From: Trichoplax sp. H2
Taxonomy: Eukaryota; Placozoa; Uniplacotomia; Trichoplacea
Length of the DNA stretch: 64,000 bases
Assembly (NCBI GenBank): GCA_003344405.1
Contig: NOWV01000047.1
Coordinates: forward strand, 124,001-188,000
Reading direction: 5' to 3'
The notes beneath the pieces were generated by a model. It worked only from the letters and a program-made list of their open reading frames with translations, did not search any database and was not told where the DNA came from. This document shows, in pieces, positions 40,506 to 52,280 of the stretch. The number at the start of each line of letters is the position of its first letter. Positions within the stretch are counted from its first letter, which is position 1. Position numbers and translations under genes: made by a program.

Positions 40506-43500
40506 GATTGATATCACGTGATAGCTGCCTACAGTAAGTACAAATTATACAGATATAGATAAATTTAGGGATTAGATAAATTCATATTCTGTCCGGTAGT
40601 AGCCTCCTCCTGTGTAATGTGTATTATGTAACAGTGTGTATGTCTCTCCAACTTTCTACCTATTTGCGTCCATTCTCAATCTACTAATAAACCTGCTCTT
40701 CATCCTCTCATCATCTTCAACATTAACCATTGTGTATTTCAAGAAATCATATTACATATAGAATACGGTCTAGGACAATTGGACGCGGATAATGACCGCT
40801 GTACAATGTAGTAAATGGAAAACAATATCAATACAGATTTGATATTACCAGGGTGGATTGAACACTTTGCAGCGTTCAATCCTATACAACGTCCAATTAA
40901 TCCAATGCAGTAAAGTATCTCTTGTGAATTTAATATTTACAGTCTTTAATCCTATTATATACAGCGTAAAATTAATTTAATGCGATAAATTATCCGGTTT
41001 GGATACAAAAAACGTAATATGTTTTCTATTGAGTTCAAAGTTGTCTTCACTACAGCTAAATACTAACTGTAAATATTACTGTATGGAAGCGTAGTTTGCG
41101 TACTACTTAGCTACAGTAATAGTAAACAATGTTCATACGGTACATGTATATCGAATAACCCTATCCATGTTTATGAATTAAATTAAATTACTGTATGATA
41201 TAGCGCGCAAAATATACTGTACAGTTGTTACGCGTATATGACAAAATACAATCTTACGAATAATGTTTGCAATGCATACAGCCAGCCAAGTATGTATGTA
41301 AATCTGGAACTAAAATGACGGTGTAAACTATTTCAATGCCCGGTTGCTAATGACTATTGCGGATCTGAATTATCATTTTTCTTCTGGAGGGTACTAACTA
41401 ATATTGTAAAGCAAACAAGGGTGTCGAGGGGGCGACGTCATTTTCGTTGCAAAGTGATGCTTTATATTTTTAGTGCATAAACCGTTTTAGACTTTTAATT
41501 ACTTACTTAAATAAAGATAATAGTCATAGTGAGGATAAGACATAAGCTTATGTATGTACAGTGTATTTACCAAGTCTCTATATGTATTACTGACAGTAAA
41601 CGTATGTATTATTGCTATCACTCTCAGTACAGTATTACCGTAAATTTTGCATAAACAGTTGTAACAAAGTTTAGTAAACGTGTCTGTAAAGTTAATTTAT
41701 ACAAGTAAACGATCTATATGGCTGGTAACTACTAGTAAGGCATTAGACGTAGTTGTCTCGGATTGACTATCATGTTTAGAACAAGATAAGATAGTTACAA
41801 ACACTTACAATACATGCTGTTACATGCTGTACATACCAGAATACTCATTATACTAACAAATTATGTGGTTACAATGTACTGTATAAGCCAACAAATTATA
41901 ATGATCCGTTTGATTTATCCCCTGGATATTATTGTGTGTGAGCGTATCGATAATTAATAGGTTATAGATTGACTTGAAATTATTCAATTTCAGCGATTTT
42001 ATAAAATAAGTTTTGTCAGATGTACTTGTCTTTATTACACTGCTCTTTAATCGTATTTGTGTAATTCAAGCAGTCAGGCGTAGGTTCTAATTTGCAAGTT
42101 TTTAGTTTTTACGTTCAGACGCATAGTATTGACTTCACAATCCATAATTATACATATCCAAGCAGGATTCGAGAAAAATTAGCAAGTCAAACTTTAATCT
42201 GTTCTTATTCATAAAATAGAAGCGTAAAACAGTGCTAGTATGTGTATCTGTAGATGCGTTAAAGCAAATGATGATTACTTTATTAATTTTCTATCATTTT
42301 AAACTATTACATGTTCAAGATCTTCGTTAGCTTAGCCGTAGCTCTAATGTATGTGCCTGATCGTATAACATGATTTCTCCATCATTAGTGCTTCATTATT
42401 TTTCAAGATTTTAATCATGTAATGCTCTTAGAACGCTCCTAACTCGTTATTTTATAATTTCGCTTACCGTTAACATTTTTAATTGTAATTTTAAATACAA
42501 TTTATATTTATTATTAGCCGTAACGATCAACAACTGCAGCAAGTGCCGGTATCCAATTCAAATCCATATTTAGTGAATTATTTAAAGCATATTCATAATA
42601 TTGCATAATATGAAATTTTATCACCTATAGTATTGTAGATCTGTAAATGTTTACAATGTGGCACTGAGATATGGTCAATTAGGTATTTTCCACATGCTGA
42701 TAATGTTTTTAGCTCAAAGCAAGGTGTACGATGACAGAGAGCCTAGATTTTTACTTTATAGAGGCACCTTCTATGCTATTGCAATACATTCTTTACTTAG
42801 TTATACGCTGTATCATGGACTACTAGATGCACTAGATATATTTTAATAGTCCGTGGCTGTATATACTGTAAGATGACAATGTGGTGACATTAGTAATGGC
42901 TACAGTCAATATGTAACTTCAAATTAGTATAATTCGATCACTGGAAATTGGGTCCGATCATTAAAGATAAATTTGAGTAACGGAGTATTTAGTTTAGAGT
43001 TTATACTTTGCTTGTAGCTTTTATGAGCTGAAATTATTGTCGATGTTTATGATTATCCCTTAAAGAGTGAAGTCGGTGATTCACGGATCAAACGTTGCAA
43101 TACTGCTATTCTTTGCAATGTTTGCATAAGAAATTATAATTCCTAATTATGCAATAAGGAACTGTTGCTATGCACAATTATACCTGCTTTATTCAACTGC
43201 GGGCATATCAATGCTATGGCCTACTTTAAGATTCTAAATACTGTAAATCTGATAGAAGCATAATTTTTTGAATTTCCGGAGATACACCTAAAGCTACACC
43301 TTGGTTGCGAAAATTGCATGATATTGCTACATGTATTCTTGAGCACTGTAGCATTTTGTCTCACAGCTATAAATATGTTTACTTACAATAGCGTACACGC
43401 CTTATTCTTGGCATCACTTGCAGACATTGACTGTACTTATATATACGATTATATAAAATTTTAATATATTTATAAAGCCGTTCTAAGGTTAACTATTCGT

Positions 43501-43550
43501 GGTTGACATCACTCGATACTGTTTAGGAAAACACATATGTTTGGGGTGGT
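40506..43550. other. intergenic, no gene seen
   Basis: Sits between the divergent cathepsin D and SDR genes. Scattered single GTAC motifs occur (41218, 41640, 41878). The 62-codon + frame at 42658-42846 starts at GTG and lacks recognisable features. Confidence 0.5.
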
Positions 43551-43554
43551 TGTG

Positions 43555-44720
43555 CCTGGTACACTATTGTACACTGTACAGTATAGTACTCCAATAGCCT
43601 GTTATGATCGGCAGCTCTGCAAGATTTCATCATTTTCGGCTATTGTACTAGATTCCTAATCAATTTCTTACAACATCAAAGTATCAAATTACAGGAATAC
43701 ATAAATTTACTGTTAGTATTGCTGATAAGATTACTGATAGTATGGCTGATCGCTCATCACTGAGTCTTGTGGTCAGTACTGAGTTAGCAGGCCGTGTAGC
43801 TCGGTGCCGGTACAGATACTCATTTCATGCCACTTGTGAATGTCGTATATGATGCGCCGGGTAAATAAATAAGTACAGTACTGTACAAGGCAAATTGGTC
43901 ATGCCGTTGGCTTTCATTTTTTACAAAATCAATTTGCAATTTTACGATATCGTGTACTGTAGAAAGAAGCACCATCAAACCAGGGATCTTTCTCTGTCAG
44001 AAGTCCCTGACCAAACTTGGCTACGCCGTGACATGGAGTTGGTGTATCCTACAGTATACACAGTCTACAACAGTTAACTTCCAGTTTATGTGTTTTTAAA
44101 TTTAATTTATTTATTAACAATAAATAATGTTACATCATACAGAGTTTACCGATGTTGGGAGAATCATTGGTGGAGTGTGTTTACTGTGCTGTACTGTACA
44201 GGACAGTTAAAAGGTTCATCAAGTGCAGCAGAGGCACTGTGCTGTACAGTGTCAGTATGTACAGTATGTATAGTAATATAGTATACAGTACAGTACATCG
44301 CAATTGGATAGTCAGTGCAATCTGCCTGGTACTGTCTATACGATAGATGATGGTGTTTATTTTAAAATTTGTTAATAATTTTAAATATTTATTTACAACA
44401 TGGACCTCTAGAATGATAGAATCATACTGAGCATTGAAGTACAGTACTAGAGAGTAGAATAATAGTATTGTAAAGTTCCGTACGCCTTCGTACGGTAACC
44501 GTAGCGTACGTTACCGACCACTACAGTCTGAGTCCCTGGTCTACAGTGCATGACTGCCCAGTACGACCAGATACTACTGTACTTTCCATACTGTACAGTA
44601 CTGTACTGTACAGTACATTGTCTAGGAGTATACAGTACAATGCACTGTACACCATGACATGGAGTAGCATCAAGGTACTGTAACTATGGACACGTTTACA
44701 GTAAAGGGTCAAAGGTTTTC
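43555..44720. repeat. GTACW-rich region upstream of the SDR gene
   Basis: Short arrays occur at 43570-43592, 43874-43888, 44185-44310 and 44575-44655, all within 1.5 kb upstream of the SDR ATG at 45052. A pair of inverted repeats based on CGTACG/GGTAAC sits at 44478-44515. Confidence 0.75.
44478..44515. repeat. two overlapping hairpin-forming inverted repeats
   Basis: CCGTACG at 44478-44484 pairs with CGTACGG at 44489-44495 across a CCTT loop. GGTAAC at 44494-44499 pairs with GTTACC at 44510-44515 across a 10-base loop containing GTAGC. The stems are GC-richer than the neighbouring arrays. They may be a protein-binding or terminator-like element; function unknown. Confidence 0.6.
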
Positions 44721-45051
44721 ATTGTCGAGAGGCGTGGAAATAGATGACTAAGCAATAGTACTGTAAGGTATTGTACGGAAAGCGTCCCCAGCGTTTCTCA
44801 GCCATACAGACGTATACAATCAATACGCATCAATCTTTACGGTGGGGTCAATGCTTGCCTCAACTTGATACTGTAAATCATGAGCCATGGACGGTAGAAG
44901 GAAGTCTATTTAAAGTCCAGATTTCCAAGGCTAATCGGCATGTGGCATTGAGATTCTCTAGCGTCGCATAGTTTACGCAGTATCGCATTGTTCTAGCGTT
45001 GTTATATTCAACTTGTTATCATTACCTTCCGTCAAGTTCAAAAGATTCAAA

Positions 45052-45930
45052 ATGGCAAAAGTAGCAATTGTAACTGGATGCTCATCTGGAATTGGCCTTA
45101 AATCGGCTATCACCCTTGCAAAAGATCCTGCATACAAAGTCTATGCAACCATGCGTAACTTGGCAAAGAAAGCCACCTTAGCTGAAGAAGCTGGCAACAA
45201 CTTAGATAAGAGTCTGTTTATTCGGGAAATGGATGTTTCATCGGATAGCAGTGTCGAAAAAGCGGTTAAAGACATCATTGCTGCCGAGGGTAGAGTTGAT
45301 GTTGTTATCAACAATGCTGGTCAAGGTTTATTTTACCCTAATGAATCACTACCAATGGAAGTTGCTGGGAATATCATGAATTGTAACTTTCTGGGTACTG
45401 TTCGTGTTTGCAAAGCTGTTTTGCCCACAATGAAGAAACAAAGATCAGGTCATATCATCAACGTTAGCAGCATTGGTGGATGTATCGCTGTCCCTTTCAA
45501 TGCGGTCTACTGCGCTTCCAAATTTGCTATGGATGGCTACAGTGAAGCTCTGGCACCTGAATTGCGCCGTTTCAATGTCAACGTATCGGTCGTATGTCCA
45601 GGGCCAGTTAGCACCAGCTTCGTTGATAATGTTAAGGCTATGAACCAAGAAAAGGATCTCGACATGTTTGACGCTGAACCAGAAACGAAAGAAATTATCC
45701 AGACTGTATTTACTACCATGTTTAATCGTTTCTCGCATTTAGGACAGACCCCTCAAGATATTGCTGATGTTATTGCTGCCTTGATGAAGGAAGAGAAGCC
45801 AAGATATAGGGTTGCAACTAGTGAAGGTCTGACAAAGTACATTGATTTGAAATTCAAAGATAGTTCTGGTGATGACATAATCAAGCTTTCCTACGATAAT
45901 TATGTCTGCGGAAAAGCACCCACCTCCTAA
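45052..45930 (+). CDS. short-chain dehydrogenase, 17-beta-HSD1/RDH8 type
   Basis: 292-residue classical SDR, an NADP(H)-dependent oxidoreductase of hydroxysteroids or retinoids. Rossmann signature TGCSSGIG at 8-15, NNAG at 87-90, structural Asn in NFLG, catalytic S140, Y153 and K157 (YCASK), and PGPVST after the active site. The ordering and the sequence around VYATMRNL resemble HSD17B1 and RDH8 more than other SDRs; the substrate cannot be read from sequence. The ATG at 45052, in aaATGGC, is preferred; the frame extends upstream only through non-ATG codons from 45013. No introns. The 3' flank has aataaa at 46175. Confidence 0.93.
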   Translation: MAKVAIVTGCSSGIGLKSAITLAKDPAYKVYATMRNLAKKATLAEEAGNNLDKSLFIREMDVSSDSSVEKAVKDIIAAEGRVDVVINNAGQGLFYPNESLPMEVAGNIMNCNFLGTVRVCKAVLPTMKKQRSGHIINVSSIGGCIAVPFNAVYCASKFAMDGYSEALAPELRRFNVNVSVVCPGPVSTSFVDNVKAMNQEKDLDMFDAEPETKEIIQTVFTTMFNRFSHLGQTPQDIADVIAALMKEEKPRYRVATSEGLTKYIDLKFKDSSGDDIIKLSYDNYVCGKAPTS

Positions 45931-46167
45931 AAAGTTGGCTGGATACCCCAAAACATCGAACCTCCTTCATGTGGCACATCACCACGCCTCAATCCATTAT
46001 GGTTTCTTCGCTACGTTGTCTTGTTCCTCGTAGTTTATAAATCGAAATAGATTAGCACCTAAATTTAAAGTAAACATTACTACTGTCTTTTGCATTTCCT
46101 TACTTTGATACGGGAGTTATCAGTACAAGTACCGTGCTATTTTATTTTTCCTTCAGATAACACACTT

Positions 46168-46484
46168 TCAAATGAATAAATGCATTAACACCCATGAATC
46201 TATTCTATTTTTGGCTGTTGTATCACGATTAAACTCGTGACTTATCAATCTTACAATTGCTCGCAATGCTGTGAAGATTGTGAAATATAGCACTAGTATC
46301 ATTGTACAAATATGTATAACTGTCGTAAGTGCAAACAGCGACTGACATTTGAATCGAAGTCGTTTATCAGCAGAACTCCTGTAGCCTCTTAGTGTTGTAG
46401 TATCAATTCTTGACATTAGATTCTGAGGAACTGCTGTAAACTGCGTACCATCAACCAAATTTTTGAAGGCTTGATCATTTCCTG
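46168..46484 (-). CDS. candidate exon encoding one membrane helix, unknown
   Basis: Open from behind an acceptor-like ataacag at about 46485 down to a stop at 46168-46170. It encodes a basic stretch (SSADKRLRFKCQS) followed by a strongly hydrophobic segment (SLFALTTVIHICTMILVLYF). A good donor, ATT|gtaaga, lies near 46255, so an internal exon is possible. The first in-frame ATG would give 82 residues. No upstream exon with matching phase was found, and no family is recognised. It lies antisense to the SDR 3' UTR. Confidence 0.25.
46175..46180 (+). terminator. possible poly(A) signal of the SDR gene
   Basis: A canonical AATAAA lies 245 bp after the SDR stop codon in an AT-rich 3' flank. It overlaps the end of a weak antisense frame (46168-46484). 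The cleavage site cannot be located from sequence. Confidence 0.35.
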
Positions 46485-47623
46485 TTATTAATTAGCGTAG
46501 TATACTAATTAACTATAGCCCTATTTACAAATTTAACGTAATAAAGCATAAGCGATGCTTGGAAACTAAAAAAATGTGGTATTGCTTGTTGCATGATCAG
46601 TTAACTACTTCATATTCTACAATTTTGTCCATGACGCGATATCGAATTAATTTAAAGCCTACTTAATTAGATTTCTATCAAGTTTATTACATCTCATTCA
46701 GTAGCCAGTGTTACGAGCAAAGTAAATTAGCCAAAATCATTTGGAAATATACTCGTATATCTGTATTTGAGCGTATACCGATTGTGTAATAGCAGTAGTA
46801 CTCATCGCTAAATCAAATACAAAATTTGAGAATGCGAGGATGCAGCACATAATTAGACATTCTACGGTAGTTAAAGGTAAACTAGTTGTTAACACGATCC
46901 GCATCCAAAATTGATCATTGCCAATTTACAGAAGTGGATTTTCAACATGCGCAATTCCATCATAGTTAGACTAGTACTCAGTAAATTCACCAATTATACG
47001 CGCTTTATTTTATGGCATTGCAAATCTTAATGCTTACTAAAACAGGATATAACTCAATTTTTAAATTGGTATTAACAATAATAATACATTGTACGAATAT
47101 AGTACGCTTATGTATAGTTATGCTTCTTGTAATGACCCTTTCTATAATTATAATTAATACACGTATTACATAGACAACTGATTCCATCAACGATATCTTT
47201 GCTTTGTAATATTGATAAGTGATAATATATGTTTAAAATATTCTTGGATCCTTTAAATTTAATTTATAATTAATTTCAGTCAGTATTTTTATACAATTTA
47301 AAGATGCTTTCATACACTAATATCTTTAATGTATTATTTAGTAACTGTAAGAATAACAGGTGCTTTAAGGTATGATTTCAACTGCCAGTAAATTTTATTA
47401 GAGAAAAAAGAATTACATTTCAAGTTATTAATACAACTTTTATATCTCATATACTGTATTAACCTTAAGCATACCAATGCAGGAAACGACCATCCTTATA
47501 CCTTATTATGTACATAATAATATAGAAGTGTCGAATATTGTAAATTACTGTAAATAATGCTGTTTTTCATACATGTATTTCCATTTTTCCTCAGATAAGA
47601 AATTTTAGACGGACCTTTACCGT
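46485..47623. other. intergenic, 3' flank of RWDD4
   Basis: No supported exon. A small - exon-like piece near 46800 (MSTTAITQS then gtatac) is out of phase with the candidate exon at 46.3 kb. Confidence 0.4.
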
Positions 47624-50600
47624 TTAGGATGGCTGACCTCCAGTTTTACTCAACTAACAGTTAAATGGTAATGAACGGGGCCCAGTTAGAAATAGTATAA
47701 AAAATATTTTGAATCAGCTTTAAGCAATCGATAACATAATCTATACTTACGTGCTAGATTGATGAGTACGGTATTCCCGTTAAGCGACGTCATGTGAAAG
47801 AATAACAAAGTTGATATTAATAACAGTTTCTTAACTCAACGGAAACTCATACGTGAATATGATTTTTTACACGGTGAGCTACACTATAGTTACTGTGCAA
47901 AGCTGAGAATTACTTAAGAGACGATACGTGCAATTACGACTCCGTTAACTACTGGAAACAAAAATGCTATCTTCAGTACAGTATAATGTGGAGTTGCGAA
48001 TACCACTCATTAAATTGTATAATTGATACCTTTATTATATCTACCCAGTTCCATCCTCGAGGTCTTTCGTCATTTAAGACTGTTAACAATTAGATAGATA
48101 TAAAAATACCTTTACGGAACGTGGCAATCATATGAATTGGAAAGTTCGTACTGTAAGTTAATAACTATTGAGATCCGGATAGAATACTAAGTTCATACTT
48201 ACAGCCTCTGTCCGCTAATCTCCGCTTCTGCTGCTTTGATAGATGTTCTTTTTTGTCCTTTACAGTAGTGGTTGATTTCACTTGGTCAGACTCATGTTTA
48301 TTCCCCTCAGACTAGAAGCATTTATGAATTCATCACAAGTTATTAATAATACTGGTGATTAACAGTTTCTTTAATTAAACATTATTACTTCTTGTTGATT
48401 GCTTTCCTGAACTACTATTAACTCATCCAGATGTTCCTTGATCCATTCAAATAATGTATACGTTAAAGCCGATCCGATTAATTCTTGAGACTATTGTAAA
48501 AAATAGATAGATGGCAAAATAAGATTGATGGTTATTACTGGTATAATAGAAGTTTAAGTAATCCTCTTATATGTTAGTAAATTTTCAGTTTTCAATTCAA
48601 TTAATATTGAAGTCAGGTCATTAATTGGAAACAGTGGCCATGGACAGTTTCAGAATAACATTTAGAATTAATGCAGTAATATAAAGATGCTTGCTCATTT
48701 GCAATCAATACTGTAGAAGTTGAGCTGCTATTCGCAAGATCTTTTTTGTGGTATGATTGAATTTTCGAAAGGATAGTGAAAATAACTCCATTAAGATAAG
48801 GATGTTTGATCGTTAATATGGTATATGATTAATCAATAAATAATTCTTTCCTGGAAAGATTTTTGATTTACGTTTTGAGGTAGAATAGAACCATACATCT
48901 ATTCATGTAATTTATTTTGCAATCAAAATACGATAAATTAAGTTTCGTTATTGTATTTCATCTTAATTTTGTAGCATTGCAATTTACACTCATTATGCAA
49001 TGACGACTTTAGATATCAAAATCTTTATGACTTTAAATAGAACAAGGAATGTACTTATGGTACTATCACACAACCGAAATCAAACAGCGTTTAATTAAAA
49101 TTATAAACTTAACATTATTATCGTTATCAGTGTCGAGAGTCTACAGAAATATTACGTTACCTCCAGCAGTAATCTGTCGACGATTGACTTTTTTTGTGTA
49201 GAGTTTCTGTAGTTAGATAATGATATGTGTAAATTTGCATTCTGATATGGCTTTACGGGCATATTACAGAATCGACGGAATTGCTAATTTATTGAATATT
49301 TCACATGGAAATTGCTATTGAAAGAACTTACAGGTGATTATTATAAAATGCATCTAAATTGAATTCGGGAAGAGCGTCGGGATAATTTTCAGTCCATATA
49401 ATATGAACTAAGAATGATTTTGGGCTTCCTTCATCTCCAAACTATATTAAAATGAAATGAGATACAGTTAAGTTCCAATAAAGATTTGCAGTAGTGATCT
49501 CTACAGGGAATCAATACAACTGAAATGTTGTCATCTGTGAAATAGTTCGCTATCCATTCATGATTTACACGAATTTGCTCAATGGCCGATACTGAAATAT
49601 CAGCGTTATTAGGCTACTGTTAGAACAGTTTGTAATTCATTTCCAAATTTTAAAGTGTTGGTAAGGTGTCCGCTGTAAATTTTTTACTGATAGCTATTAA
49701 TACGAATGACAGTATAGGCTATATACTAGTATACGTATATAGGAGAACTGATTGAATAGTTAAGCATACGCGTATACTATATCTTGGGTCAGACTGCAAT
49801 CTACTTGTATACCACCTAAATTGCGTGATCAGATTCAGATTTAGTACACAATCTGACGTCTAAGCAAACGTGAATATTCATCGTTTTATATTACCACACG
49901 TCTATATGCTACATATTCTGTAAGAGTATAATGACTATAACGCAAGTCAATACATCAATGTACGTATTGCAGATAGCATAAGTGTCATATCTAATAAAAT
50001 ACTACACTATTTTTAACCAAATGCTCAGATCTTTTGTAGAAAAAAGGCTCTGATTTTAGATGCTCGTATACTATCCAATCACAGTGTCATAATCTGATGA
50101 CTAGTACTGCTATGCTAATACCAATACAGTATTTGCTACTTTTGCTGTATGAATATCAACGATCCAATGCTCTTTTCATGAATTGACGCGTTATTGATTT
50201 TATAATTATTATTATACGATATTAATCGTATGATTATAACTTTGATGAGTTTATTTCCTAAAATTAGTTGTTAGCGAACCATGAAGGAAAATCGTTGATC
50301 GGATATTTTCTTGAAATTTTCATCGGATTCGTAAATCGAGCATAAAACTTCAGCTTCCTCCTACGGTAATAAATATACAATGAATTGTATGTAGACGTTT
50401 AGAGAGCCAGTAATAGATTGACCGGAGTCCTGATTATACAGTATATCTATATACTACTAGTCATGACAATATAATGTATTATATGTCGTAGTACTGTAAT
50501 TGATTAAAATTACGTTAATATCCACGAGATCTACTGTACATTACCCATGTTTATCAAGGCAATACTAGAAAAAGGAATAGATCCCCATTCCCGAATTTCT

Positions 50601-50637
50601 TTACCGTTTGTGATTCTTGATAGTCTATCTCTTCCAT
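47624..50637 (-). CDS. RWDD4: RWDD4, RWD domain-containing protein 4
   Basis: Small conserved eukaryotic RWD-fold protein whose exact role is not known; RWD domains usually mediate protein binding. Eight exons 5' to 3': 50637-50605, 50360-50280, 49441-49332, 49206-49161, 48490-48389, 48311-48203, 48079-48030, 47653-47624. Phases are consistent; 186 residues against 188 in human. The N-terminal acidic lead MEEIDYQ is followed by EVLCSIYESDENF, SFLVHIIWTENYPDALPEF (the YP..P RWD hallmark), GSALTYTLFEW, then a Lys-rich linker with EHLSKQQKRRLADRG and the RWDD4-specific C-terminal box PRGWNWVDIIKLSKTG. It is divergent from SLF1, whose ATG is 1.64 kb away. Confidence 0.93.
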
Positions 50638-50884
50638 TTTAAGACCAAACAGGGCAAGCTGGTTAGTGACTATCGATTGATGAATGTTAGTTGTAATATA
50701 CACTAATTTTGGGCTGTATATGATCACCAGAGAAACTCAATTAACCCAGATAAAATGTAGGAGAGGAGTCCATACCATGAGTATGCGAGACGAGCAGATC
50801 AAATGTGGACGTAAGCGTTGATGCATTCGGCTTGATGCTCTTGTTGCTTGAGGTCTCTTAGCTCACTGGATTGTCAACACGCTA

Positions 50885-51370
50885 CAGTACACTGTCAGTA
50901 CAGTACAGAAGCCTGCGGAGGAGATACTGTACTGTACACTGTACAGTACTAAGGTTTGGACCAGACCAGATGATGAAGACCTGTACAGTACAGTACACTG
51001 TACAGTACAGAAGCCTGCGGAGGAGATACTGTACACTGTACAGTACTAGGGTTTGGACCAGACCAGATGATGAAGACCTGTACAGTGTACAGTACAGAAG
51101 CCTGCGGTGGAGATACTGTACACTGTACTAGGGTTTGGACCAGACCAGAGGATGATGACCTGTACTGTACACTTGTACAGTACAGTACAGGACAGTACAG
51201 TACTGTACAGTACAGAAGCCTGCAGAGGAGATACTGTACTGTACTGTACACTGTACCGGGATCCGGACCGGATCAGATCATGAAGACCTCTACTGTACAG
51301 TGTACAGTACAAGTATACAGTACAATGTACAGTACAGTGTACAGTACAGTACGGTACAGTATGAAAGCCT
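50885..51370. repeat. four-copy ~90-120 bp higher-order repeat built on GTAC arrays
   Basis: Unit starts AGAAGCCTGCGGAGGAGATA, at 50907, 51009, 51096 and 51214, followed by a GTACW run, then gggtttggaccagaccagat and gaagacct. A truncated fifth copy (gaaagcctgcg) is near 51362. Spacings of 102, 87 and 118 bp differ because the GTACW runs differ in length; the unique cores stay nearly identical in copies 1-3, and copy 4 has more changes. It begins about 245 bp upstream of the RWDD4 ATG. Confidence 0.9.
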
Positions 51371-51375
51371 GCGAA

Positions 51376-51726
51376 TACACGGTACGGTGTAAAGTTACTG
51401 AACCTCTGTTAAATGAGCACATTATCGTAAACCGTCAGTAAAGCGACGGGAGCTTGCACTAATATATATATACAGTATATATATATTATACAGTATGAAT
51501 GAGTGGGTAAGAGTGTTCCACATAGCTAAAAATGGAGAGTTACTGTAAGATTAGAGAAATGCGGTATGTATATCAGTATATGTCATACACTCTACTACTA
51601 CACAGTACACGGTATAAAGTTACTGAATCTCTGACAGGTCTACGACAAATGGTAATACTATCTGTTAAATGAGCACATTATCGTAAACCGTCAGCAAAGC
51701 GACGGGAGTTTGCACTAGTGATCTAT
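51376..51726. repeat. interrupted direct repeat with a 31 bp indel
   Basis: Sequence from about 51383 (ggtgtaaagttactgaac) to 51468 recurs at 51611-51722. Both carry ttaaatgagcacattatcgt and cgacgggag(c/t)ttgcact. The second copy has about 31 extra bases after gaatctctg (acaggtctacgacaaatggt and on), ending in ctg, which repeats the flanking triplet. A palindromic (TA)n-CAGTA stretch at 51464-51500 lies between the copies. Confidence 0.8.
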
Positions 51727-51739
51727 TTAAATAACTGTA

Positions 51740-52150
51740 CAATACACGAAAGTGTACAGTACAGTACTGTACACTATCAGAGAATGGGCGGGATTTGTGC
51801 GTACTGTAAGAAATTTTCATTTAGTACTGTAACGACTTTAGACTATTGACAGACTTTAGGTGAAAATTAGAACAAATCTATAGAAACAAAAGCCAGATTG
51901 ACATCCTTGAGTTATTGGGCTACGTTTACATATAAGCTTTTACCTACTTTGGGCTCAATTTAGCCTACACAATTTATTCTCCTTAGTGCCACCGAAGTGA
52001 ATCCCACTGTACTTACTGTACAGTACAGTATACTGTACTGTAGTCGGCGAGGTACCGCCACTTTCGATAACCGAGAAGCATTCCATAGTGAGTTGTGACT
52101 GCAAACTGTAGCGTCATCGCTGCTTACTGTACTGTACCGTACTGTGGGCG
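51740..52150. repeat. GTACW runs just upstream of SLF1
   Basis: Short runs occur at 51753-51778, 52008-52042 and 52122-52146; the last lies about 135 bp upstream of the SLF1 ATG. The DNA between them has no other recognisable content. Confidence 0.7.
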
Positions 52151-52280
52151 CGCAATAACCTGAGCAGACCAGAGCAGAAGTTGTCCATTAGGCATGATCT
52201 CCGAAAGCCATCTCTTGCTCAGCTGGCTTTGCATGTTGAAGAAGCATTTTTCAATCATTAGACCATGAGAATGAATAACT

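Noticed and set aside
45445-45951. Three antisense frames across the SDR gene
   Set aside because: Shadow frames of a well-supported coding exon; none has a motif.
50871-51441. Several open frames of 86-124 codons on both strands
   Set aside because: They are translations of GTACW arrays and the higher-order repeat; the peptides are Tyr/Cys/Thr/Val/Gln repeats and appear on both strands at once.
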